Assembly (NCBI RefSeq): GCF_002086815.1
Contig: NZ_MVID01000011.1
Span: 100,058 to 164,057, forward strand
Source: Mycolicibacterium parafortuitum
GTDB taxonomy: Bacteria; Actinomycetota; Actinomycetes; Mycobacteriales; Mycobacteriaceae
DNA length: 64,000 bases
Direction of reading: 5' to 3'
Below the pieces are notes generated by a model. That model did not search any database and was not told the DNA's origin. It saw only the letters and a program-made list of their open reading frames with translations. This document shows positions 1 through 8,187 of the stretch, piece by piece (the stretch's first letter is position 1; every line of letters starts with the position of its first letter). Made by a program: the position numbers and the translations under genes.

Positions 1-193
1 AGTACGGATACTGGGCGTCCTCTTCGGGGTTGGACAGCGCGATATGAGGGCCGTCGGCCAAACAGGCGTCCTGGGTCTGGAAGGTCACCGGTGCGCCGTT
101 GGCGTCGACGACCCTGACTTCCTCCGCGTTCGCGACGCCGGCTCCGGCGATCGCGCCGGCGGCACAAGCGGCGGCGACAAGCAGCTTCTTCAT
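1..193 (-). CDS. Small secreted protein, N-terminal part (cut by window edge)
   Basis: The reading frame runs off the left edge. It starts with two consecutive ATGs (196 and 193); an AGGGG Shine-Dalgarno sequence lies 7 nt before the second, which I prefer. The visible residues begin MKKLLVAAACAAGAIAGAG and end the leader with VANA, a typical Sec signal peptide with an Ala-x-Ala cleavage site. The mature part continues EEVRVVDANGAPVTF and includes one Cys before the edge. It resembles short mycobacterial exported proteins of unknown function; no family can be named from about 64 residues. Confidence 0.75.
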   Translation of the reverse strand, partial: MKKLLVAAACAAGAIAGAGVANAEEVRVVDANGAPVTFQTQDACLADGPHIALSNPEEDAQYPY

Positions 194-196
194 CAT

Positions 197-601
197 TGTT
201 CCCCTGGGTATGTAGGTGGCAGCGCCCTCTCTGATGAGTCGATATGCCTGGTGCGCTGGGCAACAATGTAGGCCTCTGATCGGCCACCACCGCTGGTTTC
301 CGCAAATATTGACGACTGGTCTCTAGATATCTTCGCAGCTCATTACGTTTTGAAACGGATATAGGGATTGCCGCGGCTGCCGAACTTCGGCGCTGCCGAC
401 GGGTTCAGGCGCCGGAGGTCGGGGGGTGGATTCTCCTCGTCATCTGCATGAAAGACATTGATCGGCAATCGATTTCGGCGTTCTCGTGCCGTGGCGCATG
501 GGGCGGGATGCTATGGCAAGGTATCTCGCGATTTGCCCATCCGCAGCGCCGGGCCGGGGCTATAGTTTGCTGCGTTGTCGACCGTCTGAGCAGGGGTAAC
601 G
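197..601. other. Intergenic region between divergent secreted-protein genes
   Basis: About 405 bases with no convincing gene. The right end holds the promoter and ribosome binding site of the gene at 602. On the minus strand a TACATT hexamer (complement of 265-270) is a possible -10 for the small secreted protein. I see no RNA gene or strong hairpin. Confidence 0.6.
561..596 (+). promoter_or_regulatory. Promoter -10 and RBS of the secreted hydrolase gene
   Basis: A TATAGT hexamer at 561-566 fits the mycobacterial -10 consensus TANNNT. An AGGGG Shine-Dalgarno at 592-596 lies 5 nt before the ATG at 602. No well-spaced -35 element is visible. Confidence 0.6.
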
Positions 602-3259
602 ATGAACGCAGCTAGGTATATCGGCCGGGTGGGGGGCCTCGCGGTCGCTTTCGGGGTCGGCACTGCCGTCCTCGGTGGCTACGGTGTGGCCGTCGCCAAG
701 CCTGCGGCAGACGGTGCGGATTCCACGGTGTCGGCCCCGAGTTCCCGCGGCGCCGAGACGACTTCCGTCGATTCCGGTGACAAGACGTCGACGGGTGCGA
801 AACCCACGTCCGGCTCCCGTGATGACACCGACGCTGCCGATGACGGTGCCGAAGACGCCGTAGACGACGACGCAGCCATCGAGGACCCAGCCGACGAGGA
901 CCCAGCCGACGAGGACCCCGCCATCGAGGACCCAGCCGACGAATCCGCCGCCGCCGATACATCCCGCAAGCCCGCCAAGGCGCGCGACGCCGCGCCGGGG
1001 CGAGAGTCCTCGTCCACCGACACCGATACCGACACCGCCGAGACGACGACGCCGTCGGCCGGGGACACCGCCGCCGAGCCCGCCGGCTCGACCGACGAGG
1101 TCGCCGACGTCGCGCCGGCAGACCGCACTGCCCAGGCCCTGAAGTGGCTGTCCAGCCCGGCAGCCGTCGCGGGACGCACGGCGTCCCCGACCGCGACGCA
1201 GACCGCCACCACCGCGGTGTCGAACCCCTGGGCGGCGCTCATCGACAGCATCTTCAAGCCGTTCGCCGGGGGAGGCCCGGCCGGGCTGCCCGCGGATTCA
1301 CCGCTGTCCTGGGCCGCCGCCGCGGCGGCGCGGCGAGAGGCGCTTTTCGCCGGCCCCATCGTCGTCGACTCGACCACCATGGCGTTCGACGACGGTGTGA
1401 TCTACGGGTCGATCAACGCGACCGCCACCAACGGACGTCAGCTGTTCTATACAGTCCTCGGCTCGTCGCCGGAGGGCGGTAAGACCACGCTCCTCAGCGC
1501 CGCCGGCGGGTTCACGTTCCTACCGGATCTGGCCGTGGTGAATGCCGGCGGTACCGACACCTTCAGAGTGATGGTCAGCCAGGAAAGCGCGCTGATGGTC
1601 CTTCTCAGTCGGATTCCGCTACTCGGCGACCTCGTCGACCCGATCGTGCTCAAGCTGCAGCAGACCCCGATCCTCGGTGCGGTCCTGCAACCGATCATCG
1701 GTTACCGCGTGATCACGTCGGTCACGGTCGACACGGGCGAACTGATCCCGGAGAACGTGCCCTTCGCGTTCACGACGAAGGTGGCGTCGTTCGACGGCAC
1801 GAAGATCAGCGTCAACTTCTTCCCGGCCGCCGGGCTGCAGAACGGGCAGGACGCCGAGACCATCTTCAACGGTCCGGGGCTGGGCAGCGCCGGTTACACC
1901 GACCCGACCGCGTTGATCTCGCTGGCGAATCTGATACCCGGGATCAAGACGCTGCGCGACGGCGGCTACAACGTGGTGACCTGGGATCCCCGCGGCGAGT
2001 ACGACTCCGGCGGGACCCTGCAGCTCGACAGCCCGTTCTTCGAGGGGCGTGACGTCCAGGCGTTGATCTCCTGGGCCTCCACCCTGCCGGGAGTCAAGAC
2101 GACCGCGCCGGGCGATCCGGTGATGGGCATGGTCGGCGGCTCCTACGGCGGCGGAATCCAGCTGGTGACCGCAGGCATCGACAAGCGGGTCGAGGCCATC
2201 GTCCCGGTGATCGCATGGAACTCGCTGACCATGGCGCTCTATCCCGAGAAGGCGTTCAAGTCCGGCTGGGCGACCCTGCTCGGGCTGGACCTGCTGATTG
2301 CCGGCGCGAAGATCAACGCGCAGATCTATCCGGCGATCATCCTCGGCGATCTGCTCGGGTTCATCACCGAGGTCCAGCAGGCCATCATCGAGAGCAGTGG
2401 CCCGACAGTGCTGGTCAACAACATCACCGCGCCGACGCTGTTGATCCAGGGCACCGTCGACGGATTGTTCACGCTCCGACAGGCATTCACCAATGCCGCG
2501 ATGCTCGGCGCGAATGGTGTTCCGGTGGACATGATCTGGGCCTGCGGTGGACACGGCATCTGCCTGAACCCGCCGAACGACAACCAGGCGACGCATCTGG
2601 TGAACGCGACGATGGACTGGCTCGACCGGTACGTGCGCGGCAACGAACTGGTGCCGACGGGACCCCGCTTCGAGTGGTACGACCAGAACGGTGACTACCA
2701 CGCCTCAGAGGTGATGCCGACGGAGTCAGGGTTCTACGGCGAGCCGTTCGTCGCGCAGAGTGGCGGCGGATTCCTGCCGATCATTCCGATCGGCGGATCC
2801 GGCCCCCAGACCCAGCCGCCCACACCGTGGTTGCTGTCGCCGGCAACGGCGTCCAAAGCGTCGCTGGCGCTGAACATGAAGATCGCCCCGCCCGAGGGTG
2901 CTCAGTTCGTCGGTGCTCCACAGGTCACGCTGACCTACGAGGGGCTGGGCACCGCCACGCACATCTACGGTCAGATCGTCGACGACGCCTCCGGCCTGGT
3001 GCTGGGCAACCTGGTCACCGCGATCCCGGTGACGCTCGACGGCAGGAGCCGGAGCGTGACGTTCGATCTGGAGCAGATCGCCTACACGGCGGGCGCCGGG
3101 GACACGCTCACGTTGCAACTGACCGGGTTCGCCACCCCGTATCTGGATCTGACCCAGATCGGCTTCATCGACGTCCAGGGCGTGACGCTGTCGTTGCCGA
3201 CGGTGTCGACCGCCGAACCGGTGGCCCGCGAACTGGCCGTTGAGGTGGTCGCGGCGTAG
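602..3259 (+). CDS. Large secreted CocE/NonD-like (S15 family) alpha/beta hydrolase
   Basis: This 885-residue protein has a signal peptide (about residues 1-32) and an Asp/Pro/Ala-rich disordered region to about residue 180. Next come a VCBS/cadherin-like module (about 260-325, FTFLPD..GGTDTFRV), a hydrolase domain (about 385-670) and a C-terminal beta-rich domain (about 690-875) like that of X-Pro dipeptidyl peptidases. The nucleophile is Ser514 in GGSYGG, with likely Asp620 (GTVDG) and His651 (GGHG) completing the triad. The CocE/S15 family cleaves esters, amides or X-Pro peptides; the substrate here cannot be inferred. It is probably extracellular or wall-associated. The ATG at 602 has a good RBS and promoter. 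No equivalent is known to me at this locus in M. tuberculosis. Confidence 0.85.
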   Translation: MNAARYIGRVGGLAVAFGVGTAVLGGYGVAVAKPAADGADSTVSAPSSRGAETTSVDSGDKTSTGAKPTSGSRDDTDAADDGAEDAVDDDAAIEDPADEDPADEDPAIEDPADESAAADTSRKPAKARDAAPGRESSSTDTDTDTAETTTPSAGDTAAEPAGSTDEVADVAPADRTAQALKWLSSPAAVAGRTASPTATQTATTAVSNPWAALIDSIFKPFAGGGPAGLPADSPLSWAAAAAARREALFAGPIVVDSTTMAFDDGVIYGSINATATNGRQLFYTVLGSSPEGGKTTLLSAAGGFTFLPDLAVVNAGGTDTFRVMVSQESALMVLLSRIPLLGDLVDPIVLKLQQTPILGAVLQPIIGYRVITSVTVDTGELIPENVPFAFTTKVASFDGTKISVNFFPAAGLQNGQDAETIFNGPGLGSAGYTDPTALISLANLIPGIKTLRDGGYNVVTWDPRGEYDSGGTLQLDSPFFEGRDVQALISWASTLPGVKTTAPGDPVMGMVGGSYGGGIQLVTAGIDKRVEAIVPVIAWNSLTMALYPEKAFKSGWATLLGLDLLIAGAKINAQIYPAIILGDLLGFITEVQQAIIESSGPTVLVNNITAPTLLIQGTVDGLFTLRQAFTNAAMLGANGVPVDMIWACGGHGICLNPPNDNQATHLVNATMDWLDRYVRGNELVPTGPRFEWYDQNGDYHASEVMPTESGFYGEPFVAQSGGGFLPIIPIGGSGPQTQPPTPWLLSPATASKASLALNMKIAPPEGAQFVGAPQVTLTYEGLGTATHIYGQIVDDASGLVLGNLVTAIPVTLDGRSRSVTFDLEQIAYTAGAGDTLTLQLTGFATPYLDLTQIGFIDVQGVTLSLPTVSTAEPVARELAVEVVAA
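881..940 (+). repeat. Four 15-bp coding tandem repeats (EDPAD units)
   Basis: Units of the form gaggacccagccgac start at 881, 896, 911 and 926. The third differs by two codon changes (EDPAI). They lie in the disordered acidic linker of the secreted hydrolase and could vary in copy number between strains. Confidence 0.9.
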
Positions 3260-3301
3260 CCGGGTGTAGACGATTGCCGGGGAAACCTCCCCGAAGCCAG
3301 C

Positions 3302-3327
3302 AAAGGCCCTGTGGATACAGGGCCTTT
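3302..3327 (+). terminator. Hairpin terminator after the secreted hydrolase
   Basis: A perfect 11-bp stem (AAAGGCCCTGT / ACAGGGCCTTT) with a 4-nt GGAT loop lies 43 bases after the stop codon. It is T-containing on the plus strand and also faces the 3' end of the minus-strand tRNA-Lys, so it may serve both sides. Confidence 0.85.
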
Positions 3328-3330
3328 GTG

Positions 3331-3406
<76 letters not shown>

Positions 3407-3509
3407 GCGTGTGAGACAATAACAGGCCCGCGGCGTAAGACGGAAATCCGCACGTCCGCGCGTTTTCGGAGCCGACATCGCAGTCGTGCCCCAACCCCGA
3501 AACTGACCG

Positions 3510-3515
3510 TAGAAT
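3510..3515 (+). promoter_or_regulatory. Candidate -10 of ldtB
   Basis: TAGAAT, a strong match to the mycobacterial -10 TANNNT, lies 52 nt before the chosen ATG of the L,D-transpeptidase gene. It implies a leader of about 45 nt containing a GGAG RBS. Confidence 0.5.
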
Positions 3516-3567
3516 TGGCGGCACTGGTTCGCGGGCAAACAGCCATGATGTGAGGTGGAGCGGAAGT

Positions 3568-4788
3568 ATGTGGCAGGTCAACACGGCGAGCCGTGCGCGT
3601 GCGAGACGGTCCTGGTGGGTGGCCGTTGCGTTGGTTCCCGCGCTTGTGCTGGGCCTCAGCGCCTGCGCGGGGGGAACCGAAACCCCCAAACCTCAGGTGA
3701 TCACGGACAAGGGCACCCCGTTCGGTGACCTGCTGGTCCCGAAACTGTCGTCGTCGGTCAAGGACGGTGCCGTCGGCGTGAGCGCCGGCGCGCCCGTGAC
3801 GGTCAGCGCCGAAGACGGTGTTCTGGGCGCGGTGACGATGGTCAACGAGAACGGCAAGACGGTGGAGGGCAAGCTCTCCGAGGACGGCCTGACGTGGGAG
3901 ACCGCCGAACCCCTCGGCTACAACAAGCGCTACACGCTCACCGCGCAGGCGCTGGGGCTCGGCGGGGTCGCGAGCCGGCAGATGACGTTCGAGACGCACA
4001 GCCCGGAAAACCTCACGATGCCTTACGTTTTGCCGAACGAGGGCGAGGTCGTCGGGGTGGGGCAGCCGGTCGCCATCCGGTTCGACGAGAACATCCCGAA
4101 CCGGCTGGCCGCGCAACGCGCAATCACCGTCAAGACCGAGCCGCCCGTTGAGGGCGCGTTCTACTGGCTGAACAACCGTGAAGTCCGTTGGCGCCCAGCC
4201 AAGTACTGGAAGCCCGGCACCAAAGTCGAGGTCGAGGTCAACACCTACGGCGTCGACCTGGGCGACGGTCTTTTCGGTCAGGACAACGTGTCGACGAACT
4301 TCACCATCGGCGACGAGGTGATCAGCACCGTCGACGACGACACCAAGACGCTGACGGTGCGCCGCAACGGCGAGGTCGTCAAGACCATGCCGGTGTCGAT
4401 GGGCAAGAACAGCACGCCCACCAACAACGGCGTCTACATCGTCGGTGACCGCAGGTCGCACATGATCATGGATTCGTCGACCTACGGCGTTCCGACCAAC
4501 TCGCCCAACGGCTATCGCACCGAGGTCGACTGGGCCACCCAGATCTCCTACAGCGGCATCTACGTGCACGCGGCGCCCTGGTCGGTCGGCAGCCAGGGCG
4601 AGGCCAACGTCAGCCACGGCTGCATCAACGTCAGCACGAGCAACGGCCAGTGGTTCTACGACAACTCCAAGCGCGGCGACATCGTCGAGATCGTCAACAC
4701 CGTCGGCTCGCCGTTGCCGGGCACCGACGGGCTGGGGGACTGGAACATCCCGTGGGAGCAGTGGAAGGCCGGCAACGCCAACGTGTGA
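3568..4788 (+). CDS. ldtB: L,D-transpeptidase LdtMt2-type lipoprotein
   Basis: This 406-residue enzyme makes 3-3 cross-links between meso-diaminopimelate residues of peptidoglycan, outside the membrane. The N-terminus has a lipoprotein signal with lipobox LSAC (Cys33). Two immunoglobulin-like domains follow (about 48-145 and 146-245), then the YkuD catalytic domain (about 250-372) with SHGCIN, where Cys352 is the nucleophile. It matches M. tuberculosis Rv2518c (LdtMt2, about 408 residues) closely, including the C-terminal extension [14 protein letters not shown] chose the ATG at 3568 because GGAG lies 7 nt upstream; a GTG at 3550 is an in-frame alternative. This class is the target of carbapenems. 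A terminator follows. Confidence 0.96.
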   Translation: MWQVNTASRARARRSWWVAVALVPALVLGLSACAGGTETPKPQVITDKGTPFGDLLVPKLSSSVKDGAVGVSAGAPVTVSAEDGVLGAVTMVNENGKTVEGKLSEDGLTWETAEPLGYNKRYTLTAQALGLGGVASRQMTFETHSPENLTMPYVLPNEGEVVGVGQPVAIRFDENIPNRLAAQRAITVKTEPPVEGAFYWLNNREVRWRPAKYWKPGTKVEVEVNTYGVDLGDGLFGQDNVSTNFTIGDEVISTVDDDTKTLTVRRNGEVVKTMPVSMGKNSTPTNNGVYIVGDRRSHMIMDSSTYGVPTNSPNGYRTEVDWATQISYSGIYVHAAPWSVGSQGEANVSHGCINVSTSNGQWFYDNSKRGDIVEIVNTVGSPLPGTDGLGDWNIPWEQWKAGNANV

Positions 4789-4802
4789 CGCCCGGACAGC
4801 AG

Positions 4803-4832
4803 AAACGCCGCCTACCGAAGTAGGCGGCGTTT
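4803..4832 (+). terminator. Hairpin terminator after ldtB
   Basis: A perfect 13-bp stem (AAACGCCGCCTAC / GTAGGCGGCGTTT) with loop CGAA, followed by a short pyrimidine run. It lies between ldtB and the convergent tRNA-His. Confidence 0.92.
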
Positions 4833-4841
4833 CCCTTTCGG

Positions 4842-4915
4842 GGTGGCTGACGGGACTCGAACCCGCGACAGCCAGGATCACAACCTGGTGCTCTACCAAC
4901 TGAACTACAGCCACC
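4842..4915 (-). tRNA. tRNA-His (anticodon GTG)
   Basis: The minus strand shows the cloverleaf, with anticodon stem CCAGG / CCTGG around the loop TTGTGAT. It carries the extra 5' G (G-1 opposite C73) that marks histidine tRNAs. CCA is not encoded. Confidence 0.96.
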
Positions 4916-4945
4916 ATCGCCGCTTCGGAAAGCGGCTTGGTCATA

Positions 4946-5581
4946 TTAGCCGGTGGACCCCTCTGGAGCCGAATCGTCCTGCTTCGGGGAGCCCAGCTCG
5001 GCCGCGACGGCCGCGATGTCGCTGGTCGAGGGCCCGGGCGGCGCGACGAACGCGGTCTGGCGGTAGTAGCGCAGCTCGCGGATCGACTCGTGGATGTCGG
5101 CCAGCGCGCGGTGCGCGAGCCCCTTCTCCGGCTGCCCGAAGTAGATCCGCGGATACCAGCGGCGGCACAACTCCTTGATCGAGCTGACGTCGATCATCCG
5201 GTAGTGCAGGAAGTCGTCGAGCTTGGGCATGTCGCGGGCGATGAAGCCGCGGTCGGTCGCGATCGAGTTCCCCGCCAGCGGCGCCGTCTTGGCCTGCTTG
5301 ACGTGCTCCCGGATGTAGGTCAGCACCATGTCCTCGGCGGTCGCGACGTCGACGGTGGACGCGCGCACCTCGTCGACGAGGCCCGACTTCGCGTGCATCT
5401 TGGCGACCACGTCGACCATCGAGGACAGCGCGGCGTCGTCGGCGTGGATGACCACGTCGAGGCCGTCGCCGAGGATGTTCAGCTCCGAATCGGTCACCAG
5501 TACCGCGATCTCGATGAGCAGGTCGGATTTCAGGTCCAGGCCCGTCATCTCGCAGTCGATCCACACCAGTTCGTCTCGCAC
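4946..5581 (-). CDS. orn: Oligoribonuclease
   Basis: This 211-residue DEDDh 3'-5' exonuclease degrades 2-5 nt RNA, including pGpG from cyclic-di-GMP turnover. Exo I carries Asp-Glu in [26 protein letters not shown] forms Exo II, and [11 protein letters not shown] contains the catalytic His and Asp. The length agrees with M. tuberculosis Orn (Rv2511). The GTG at 5581 is supported by a TAGGGT -10 hexamer 8 nt upstream (leaderless) and by the usual N-terminus [11 protein letters not shown]. It is divergent from the HerA-like gene, as in M. tuberculosis. Confidence 0.96.
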   Translation of the reverse strand: MRDELVWIDCEMTGLDLKSDLLIEIAVLVTDSELNILGDGLDVVIHADDAALSSMVDVVAKMHAKSGLVDEVRASTVDVATAEDMVLTYIREHVKQAKTAPLAGNSIATDRGFIARDMPKLDDFLHYRMIDVSSIKELCRRWYPRIYFGQPEKGLAHRALADIHESIRELRYYRQTAFVAPPGPSTSDIAAVAAELGSPKQDDSAPEGSTG

Positions 5582-5589
5582 AGCGCTCA

Positions 5590-5595
5590 ACCCTA
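5590..5595 (-). promoter_or_regulatory. Leaderless -10 of orn
   Basis: The minus strand reads TAGGGT, 8 nt before the GTG start at 5581. This spacing puts the transcription start at or next to the start codon. Confidence 0.55.
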
Positions 5596-5649
5596 AGCCC
5601 ACCGGCGCACATCGGCCCGCACACCCGCCTGACGCCGGTCCCGCCGCAG

Positions 5650-5655
5650 TAGGGT
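5650..5655 (+). promoter_or_regulatory. Leaderless -10 of the HerA-like gene
   Basis: TAGGGT, 7 nt before the ATG at 5663. The same hexamer drives the divergent orn gene on the other strand. Confidence 0.55.
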
Positions 5656-5662
5656 TCGACCC

Positions 5663-7267
5663 ATGAGCACGCAGCCCTCCGGCACCCCCGCGCAGCAGAT
5701 CGCCGCAGGTTATGCGGCCGAAGGCGCAGCGGTCGAGCTCGGCACCGTCGTCGTCGACGGCGTCTGCGACCCCGCCGCGCGGGTCCGGATTCCGCTGGCC
5801 ACGCTGAACCGGCACGGGCTGGTGGCCGGTGCGACCGGGACGGGCAAGACGAAGTCGCTGCAGGTGCTCGCCGAACAGCTGTCGGCGGCCGGGGTGCCGG
5901 TGGTGATGGCCGACGTCAAGGGCGACCTGTCGGGCCTGTCCCGGCCCGGTGAACCCGGCGCCAAGGTGGCCGAGCGCGCCGCCGACACCGGCGACGACTG
6001 GGCCCCGGCGGCCTACCCCGTGGAGTTCCTGTCGCTGGGCACCTCGGGCATCGGGGTGCCGGTGCGCGCGACCATCACCAGCTTCGGGCCGATCCTGCTG
6101 TCAAAGGTGCTCGGGCTGAACCAGACTCAGGAATCGACGCTCGGGCTGATCTTCCACTGGGCCGATCAGCAGGGGCTACCGCTGCTGGACCTCAAGGACC
6201 TGCGCTCGGTCATCCAGTACCTGACCAGCGACGAGGGCAAGCCGCAGCTCAAGGCGCTCGGTGCGGTGTCGACGACGACGGCCGGGGTGATCCTGCGGGC
6301 ACTGGTGAACCTGGAGGCCGAAGGCGCGGACACCTTCTTCGGCGAGCCGGAGCTCGAACCCGACGACCTGATGCGCGTCGACGCGTCCGGGCGTGGCGTC
6401 ATCACGCTGCTGGAACTGGGCAGCCAGGCGGCCCGGCCGGTGCTGTTCTCGACGTTCCTGATGTGGGTGCTCGCCGATCTGTTCACCACGCTGCCCGAGG
6501 TCGGCGACGTCGACAAACCCAAGTTGGTTTTCGTGTTCGACGAGGCGCATCTGCTCTTCACCGACGCGTCGAAGGCGTTCCTCGACCAGGTCGAGCAGAC
6601 CGTCAAACTCATCCGCTCCAAGGGTGTCGGTGTGCTGTTCTGCACCCAGCTGCCCGCAGACATCCCCAAAGAGGTCCTCAGCCAGCTCGGCGCGCGGATC
6701 CAGCACGCGCTGCGCGCGTTCACCCCCGACGATCAGAAGGCGCTGACCAAGACCGTCCGCACCTACCCGAAAACCGACGTGTACGACCTCGAATCGGCGC
6801 TGACGTCCCTGGGCACCGGCGAGGCGGTCGTGACCGTGCTCTCGGAGAGGGGTGCGCCGACGCCGGTGGCCTGGACCCGGATCCGCGCCCCGCGGTCGCT
6901 GATGGACACCATCGGGTCCGACGCGATCGCCGCGGCGGCCGAAGCCAGCCCGCTGCAGGCCGAGTACGGCCAGACGATCGACCGGGACTCGGCCTACGAA
7001 CGGCTCGCGGCGCGACTGGCGCCGCCACCGCCGGTGGCCCAGCCGCCCGTCGCCCCTGCCCCGGCCGAACAACCCCCGGTGTACGTCCCGCCGCCGATCG
7101 ACATCCCGCCGATGCCCGCACCCGCGTCGACTCCCGAACCCGGCTTCCTCGACCAGGTGATGGCCAACCCGGCGTTCAAGAGCGCGATGCGGTCGGCGGG
7201 AACGGTGATCGGGCGCGAGATCACGCGCAGCATCTTCGGCACGGGCCGGCGCAAGCGCCGCCGCTGA
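5663..7267 (+). CDS. HerA-like P-loop ATPase (DUF853 family)
   Basis: This 534-residue cytoplasmic ATPase belongs to the HerA/FtsK-like group with a DUF853 C-terminal helicase-like domain. Walker A is GATGTGKT at 56-63; Walker B is LVFVFDEAH at about 288-296. The N-terminus carries the beta-barrel-like segment of this family. A Pro/Ala-rich linker (about 455-500) precedes a short basic tail ending GRRKRRR. It matches the Rv2510c position beside orn. The family is described as DNA-translocating ATPases, but the cellular role of this one is not established. The divergent neighbour is an exonuclease, though a housekeeping one. Confidence 0.88.
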   Translation: MSTQPSGTPAQQIAAGYAAEGAAVELGTVVVDGVCDPAARVRIPLATLNRHGLVAGATGTGKTKSLQVLAEQLSAAGVPVVMADVKGDLSGLSRPGEPGAKVAERAADTGDDWAPAAYPVEFLSLGTSGIGVPVRATITSFGPILLSKVLGLNQTQESTLGLIFHWADQQGLPLLDLKDLRSVIQYLTSDEGKPQLKALGAVSTTTAGVILRALVNLEAEGADTFFGEPELEPDDLMRVDASGRGVITLLELGSQAARPVLFSTFLMWVLADLFTTLPEVGDVDKPKLVFVFDEAHLLFTDASKAFLDQVEQTVKLIRSKGVGVLFCTQLPADIPKEVLSQLGARIQHALRAFTPDDQKALTKTVRTYPKTDVYDLESALTSLGTGEAVVTVLSERGAPTPVAWTRIRAPRSLMDTIGSDAIAAAAEASPLQAEYGQTIDRDSAYERLAARLAPPPPVAQPPVAPAPAEQPPVYVPPPIDIPPMPAPASTPEPGFLDQVMANPAFKSAMRSAGTVIGREITRSIFGTGRRKRRR

Positions 7268-7283
7268 CCTCGCGAGCGCTGAC

Positions 7284-7346
7284 CGCCGAGATTGCTTCTG
7301 GGCAGCTCGCTACTCGAACTTCCGCTGCCGGAACGCAATTTCGGCG
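7284..7346. terminator. Nested hairpin between convergent genes
   Basis: Arms CGCCGAGATTGC (7284-7295) and GCAATTTCGGCG (7335-7346) pair over 12 positions with one G-T pair. Inside, GGCAG (7301-7305) pairs with CTGCC (7324-7328). It lies exactly between the HerA-like gene and the convergent dehydrogenase and probably terminates both. Confidence 0.55.
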
Positions 7347-7355
7347 AGAGAGGGG

Positions 7356-8162
7356 TCAGTCGCCGCCGAGCTTCTTGTAGACCGCGCCGACGATCGGCGC
7401 GACGATCGCGCGCGGCGCATAGCCGCTGGCCGCCGACATCGCCTTCGACGTCACGCCGGGCACGACGCGCATCTTGTTGCGCTCCAACCCATCCAGCGAC
7501 ACCTTGGCGGTGTACTCGGTGTCGATCCACAGGAAGTCCGGGATCAATCTCTCGACGAGGGACTGCTCGTCGGGGTCGGGCAACTCGGTGCGCACCGGTC
7601 CCGGGGCGAGCACCGTGACGTGCACCCCGGACGATTTCACCTCGCCGCGCAGCGATTCGCTGAACGTGTTGGCGAAGGCCTTCGTCGCGGCGTAGGTCGC
7701 GTTGTTCGGAATCGGGGAGTTGCCCGCGGCGGACCCGGAGATCAGGATGCCGCCCGCGCCCCGCTCGACCATGCCGGGCAGCACGGCCAGTACCAGGTCG
7801 TGCACGCCGAGCACGTTGAGCTGCACCTGTTTCCGCTCCTCGGCCGGATCCAGCGAGGCGACCGCACCGAACGTCGCGGTGCCGGCGTTCGCGCACAGGA
7901 TCGAGATATGGCGGGTGGCCAACTCTTCGCAGAACACGTCGCGCGCAGCCGGGTCGGCCAGGTCGACGGCGCGCACCTCCACGGTCACGCCGAAGTCGGC
8001 GCGCAGCCGCTCGGCGAGTGCGTTGAGCACCTCTTCGCGGCGGGCCGTGATGATCAGGTGGTGGCCACGGCGGGCGAGCTCGACGGCCAGCGCCTCACCG
8101 ATGTTCTGCGAAGCGCCGGTGACGACGGCGCGAGCGTCCGCGCTGGGAGCGGGTACTGGCAT
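7356..8162 (-). CDS. Short-chain dehydrogenase/reductase
   Basis: This 268-residue Rossmann-fold oxidoreductase matches Rv2509 in position. The cofactor motif is TGASQNIGEA near residues 15-24, NAG lies in the fourth strand, and the catalytic motif YAATKA is preceded by SGSAAG. The TARREE segment after the second strand suggests NADP preference. The substrate is unknown; relatives act on lipid or steroid-like ketones. The ATG at 8162 is preferred because a TATAGT -10 hexamer lies 7 nt upstream; longer in-frame starts would overlap the divergent MFS gene. Confidence 0.9.
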   Translation of the reverse strand: MPVPAPSADARAVVTGASQNIGEALAVELARRGHHLIITARREEVLNALAERLRADFGVTVEVRAVDLADPAARDVFCEELATRHISILCANAGTATFGAVASLDPAEERKQVQLNVLGVHDLVLAVLPGMVERGAGGILISGSAAGNSPIPNNATYAATKAFANTFSESLRGEVKSSGVHVTVLAPGPVRTELPDPDEQSLVERLIPDFLWIDTEYTAKVSLDGLERNKMRVVPGVTSKAMSAASGYAPRAIVAPIVGAVYKKLGGD

Positions 8163-8169
8163 GGGCCGG

Positions 8170-8179
8170 ACTATATCGT
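8170..8179. promoter_or_regulatory. Overlapping divergent -10 elements (SDR and MFS genes)
   Basis: Minus strand TATAGT (8175 to 8170) lies 7 nt before the SDR ATG at 8162. Plus strand TATCGT (8174-8179) lies 8 nt before the MFS ATG at 8188. The two hexamers share bases, so the promoters should compete for RNA polymerase. Confidence 0.55.
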
Positions 8180-8187
8180 GAGCGACC

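Noticed and set aside
44..271. 75-residue plus-strand frame at the left edge
   Set aside because: It lies opposite the signal-peptide gene (1-193), which has a good RBS and leader sequence. Its residues show no pattern of a real protein.
1619..2701. 360-residue minus-strand frame inside the secreted hydrolase
   Set aside because: It is a GC-bias shadow: rich in Arg, His, Gln and Asp, no RBS, and opposite a clear hydrolase with catalytic motifs.
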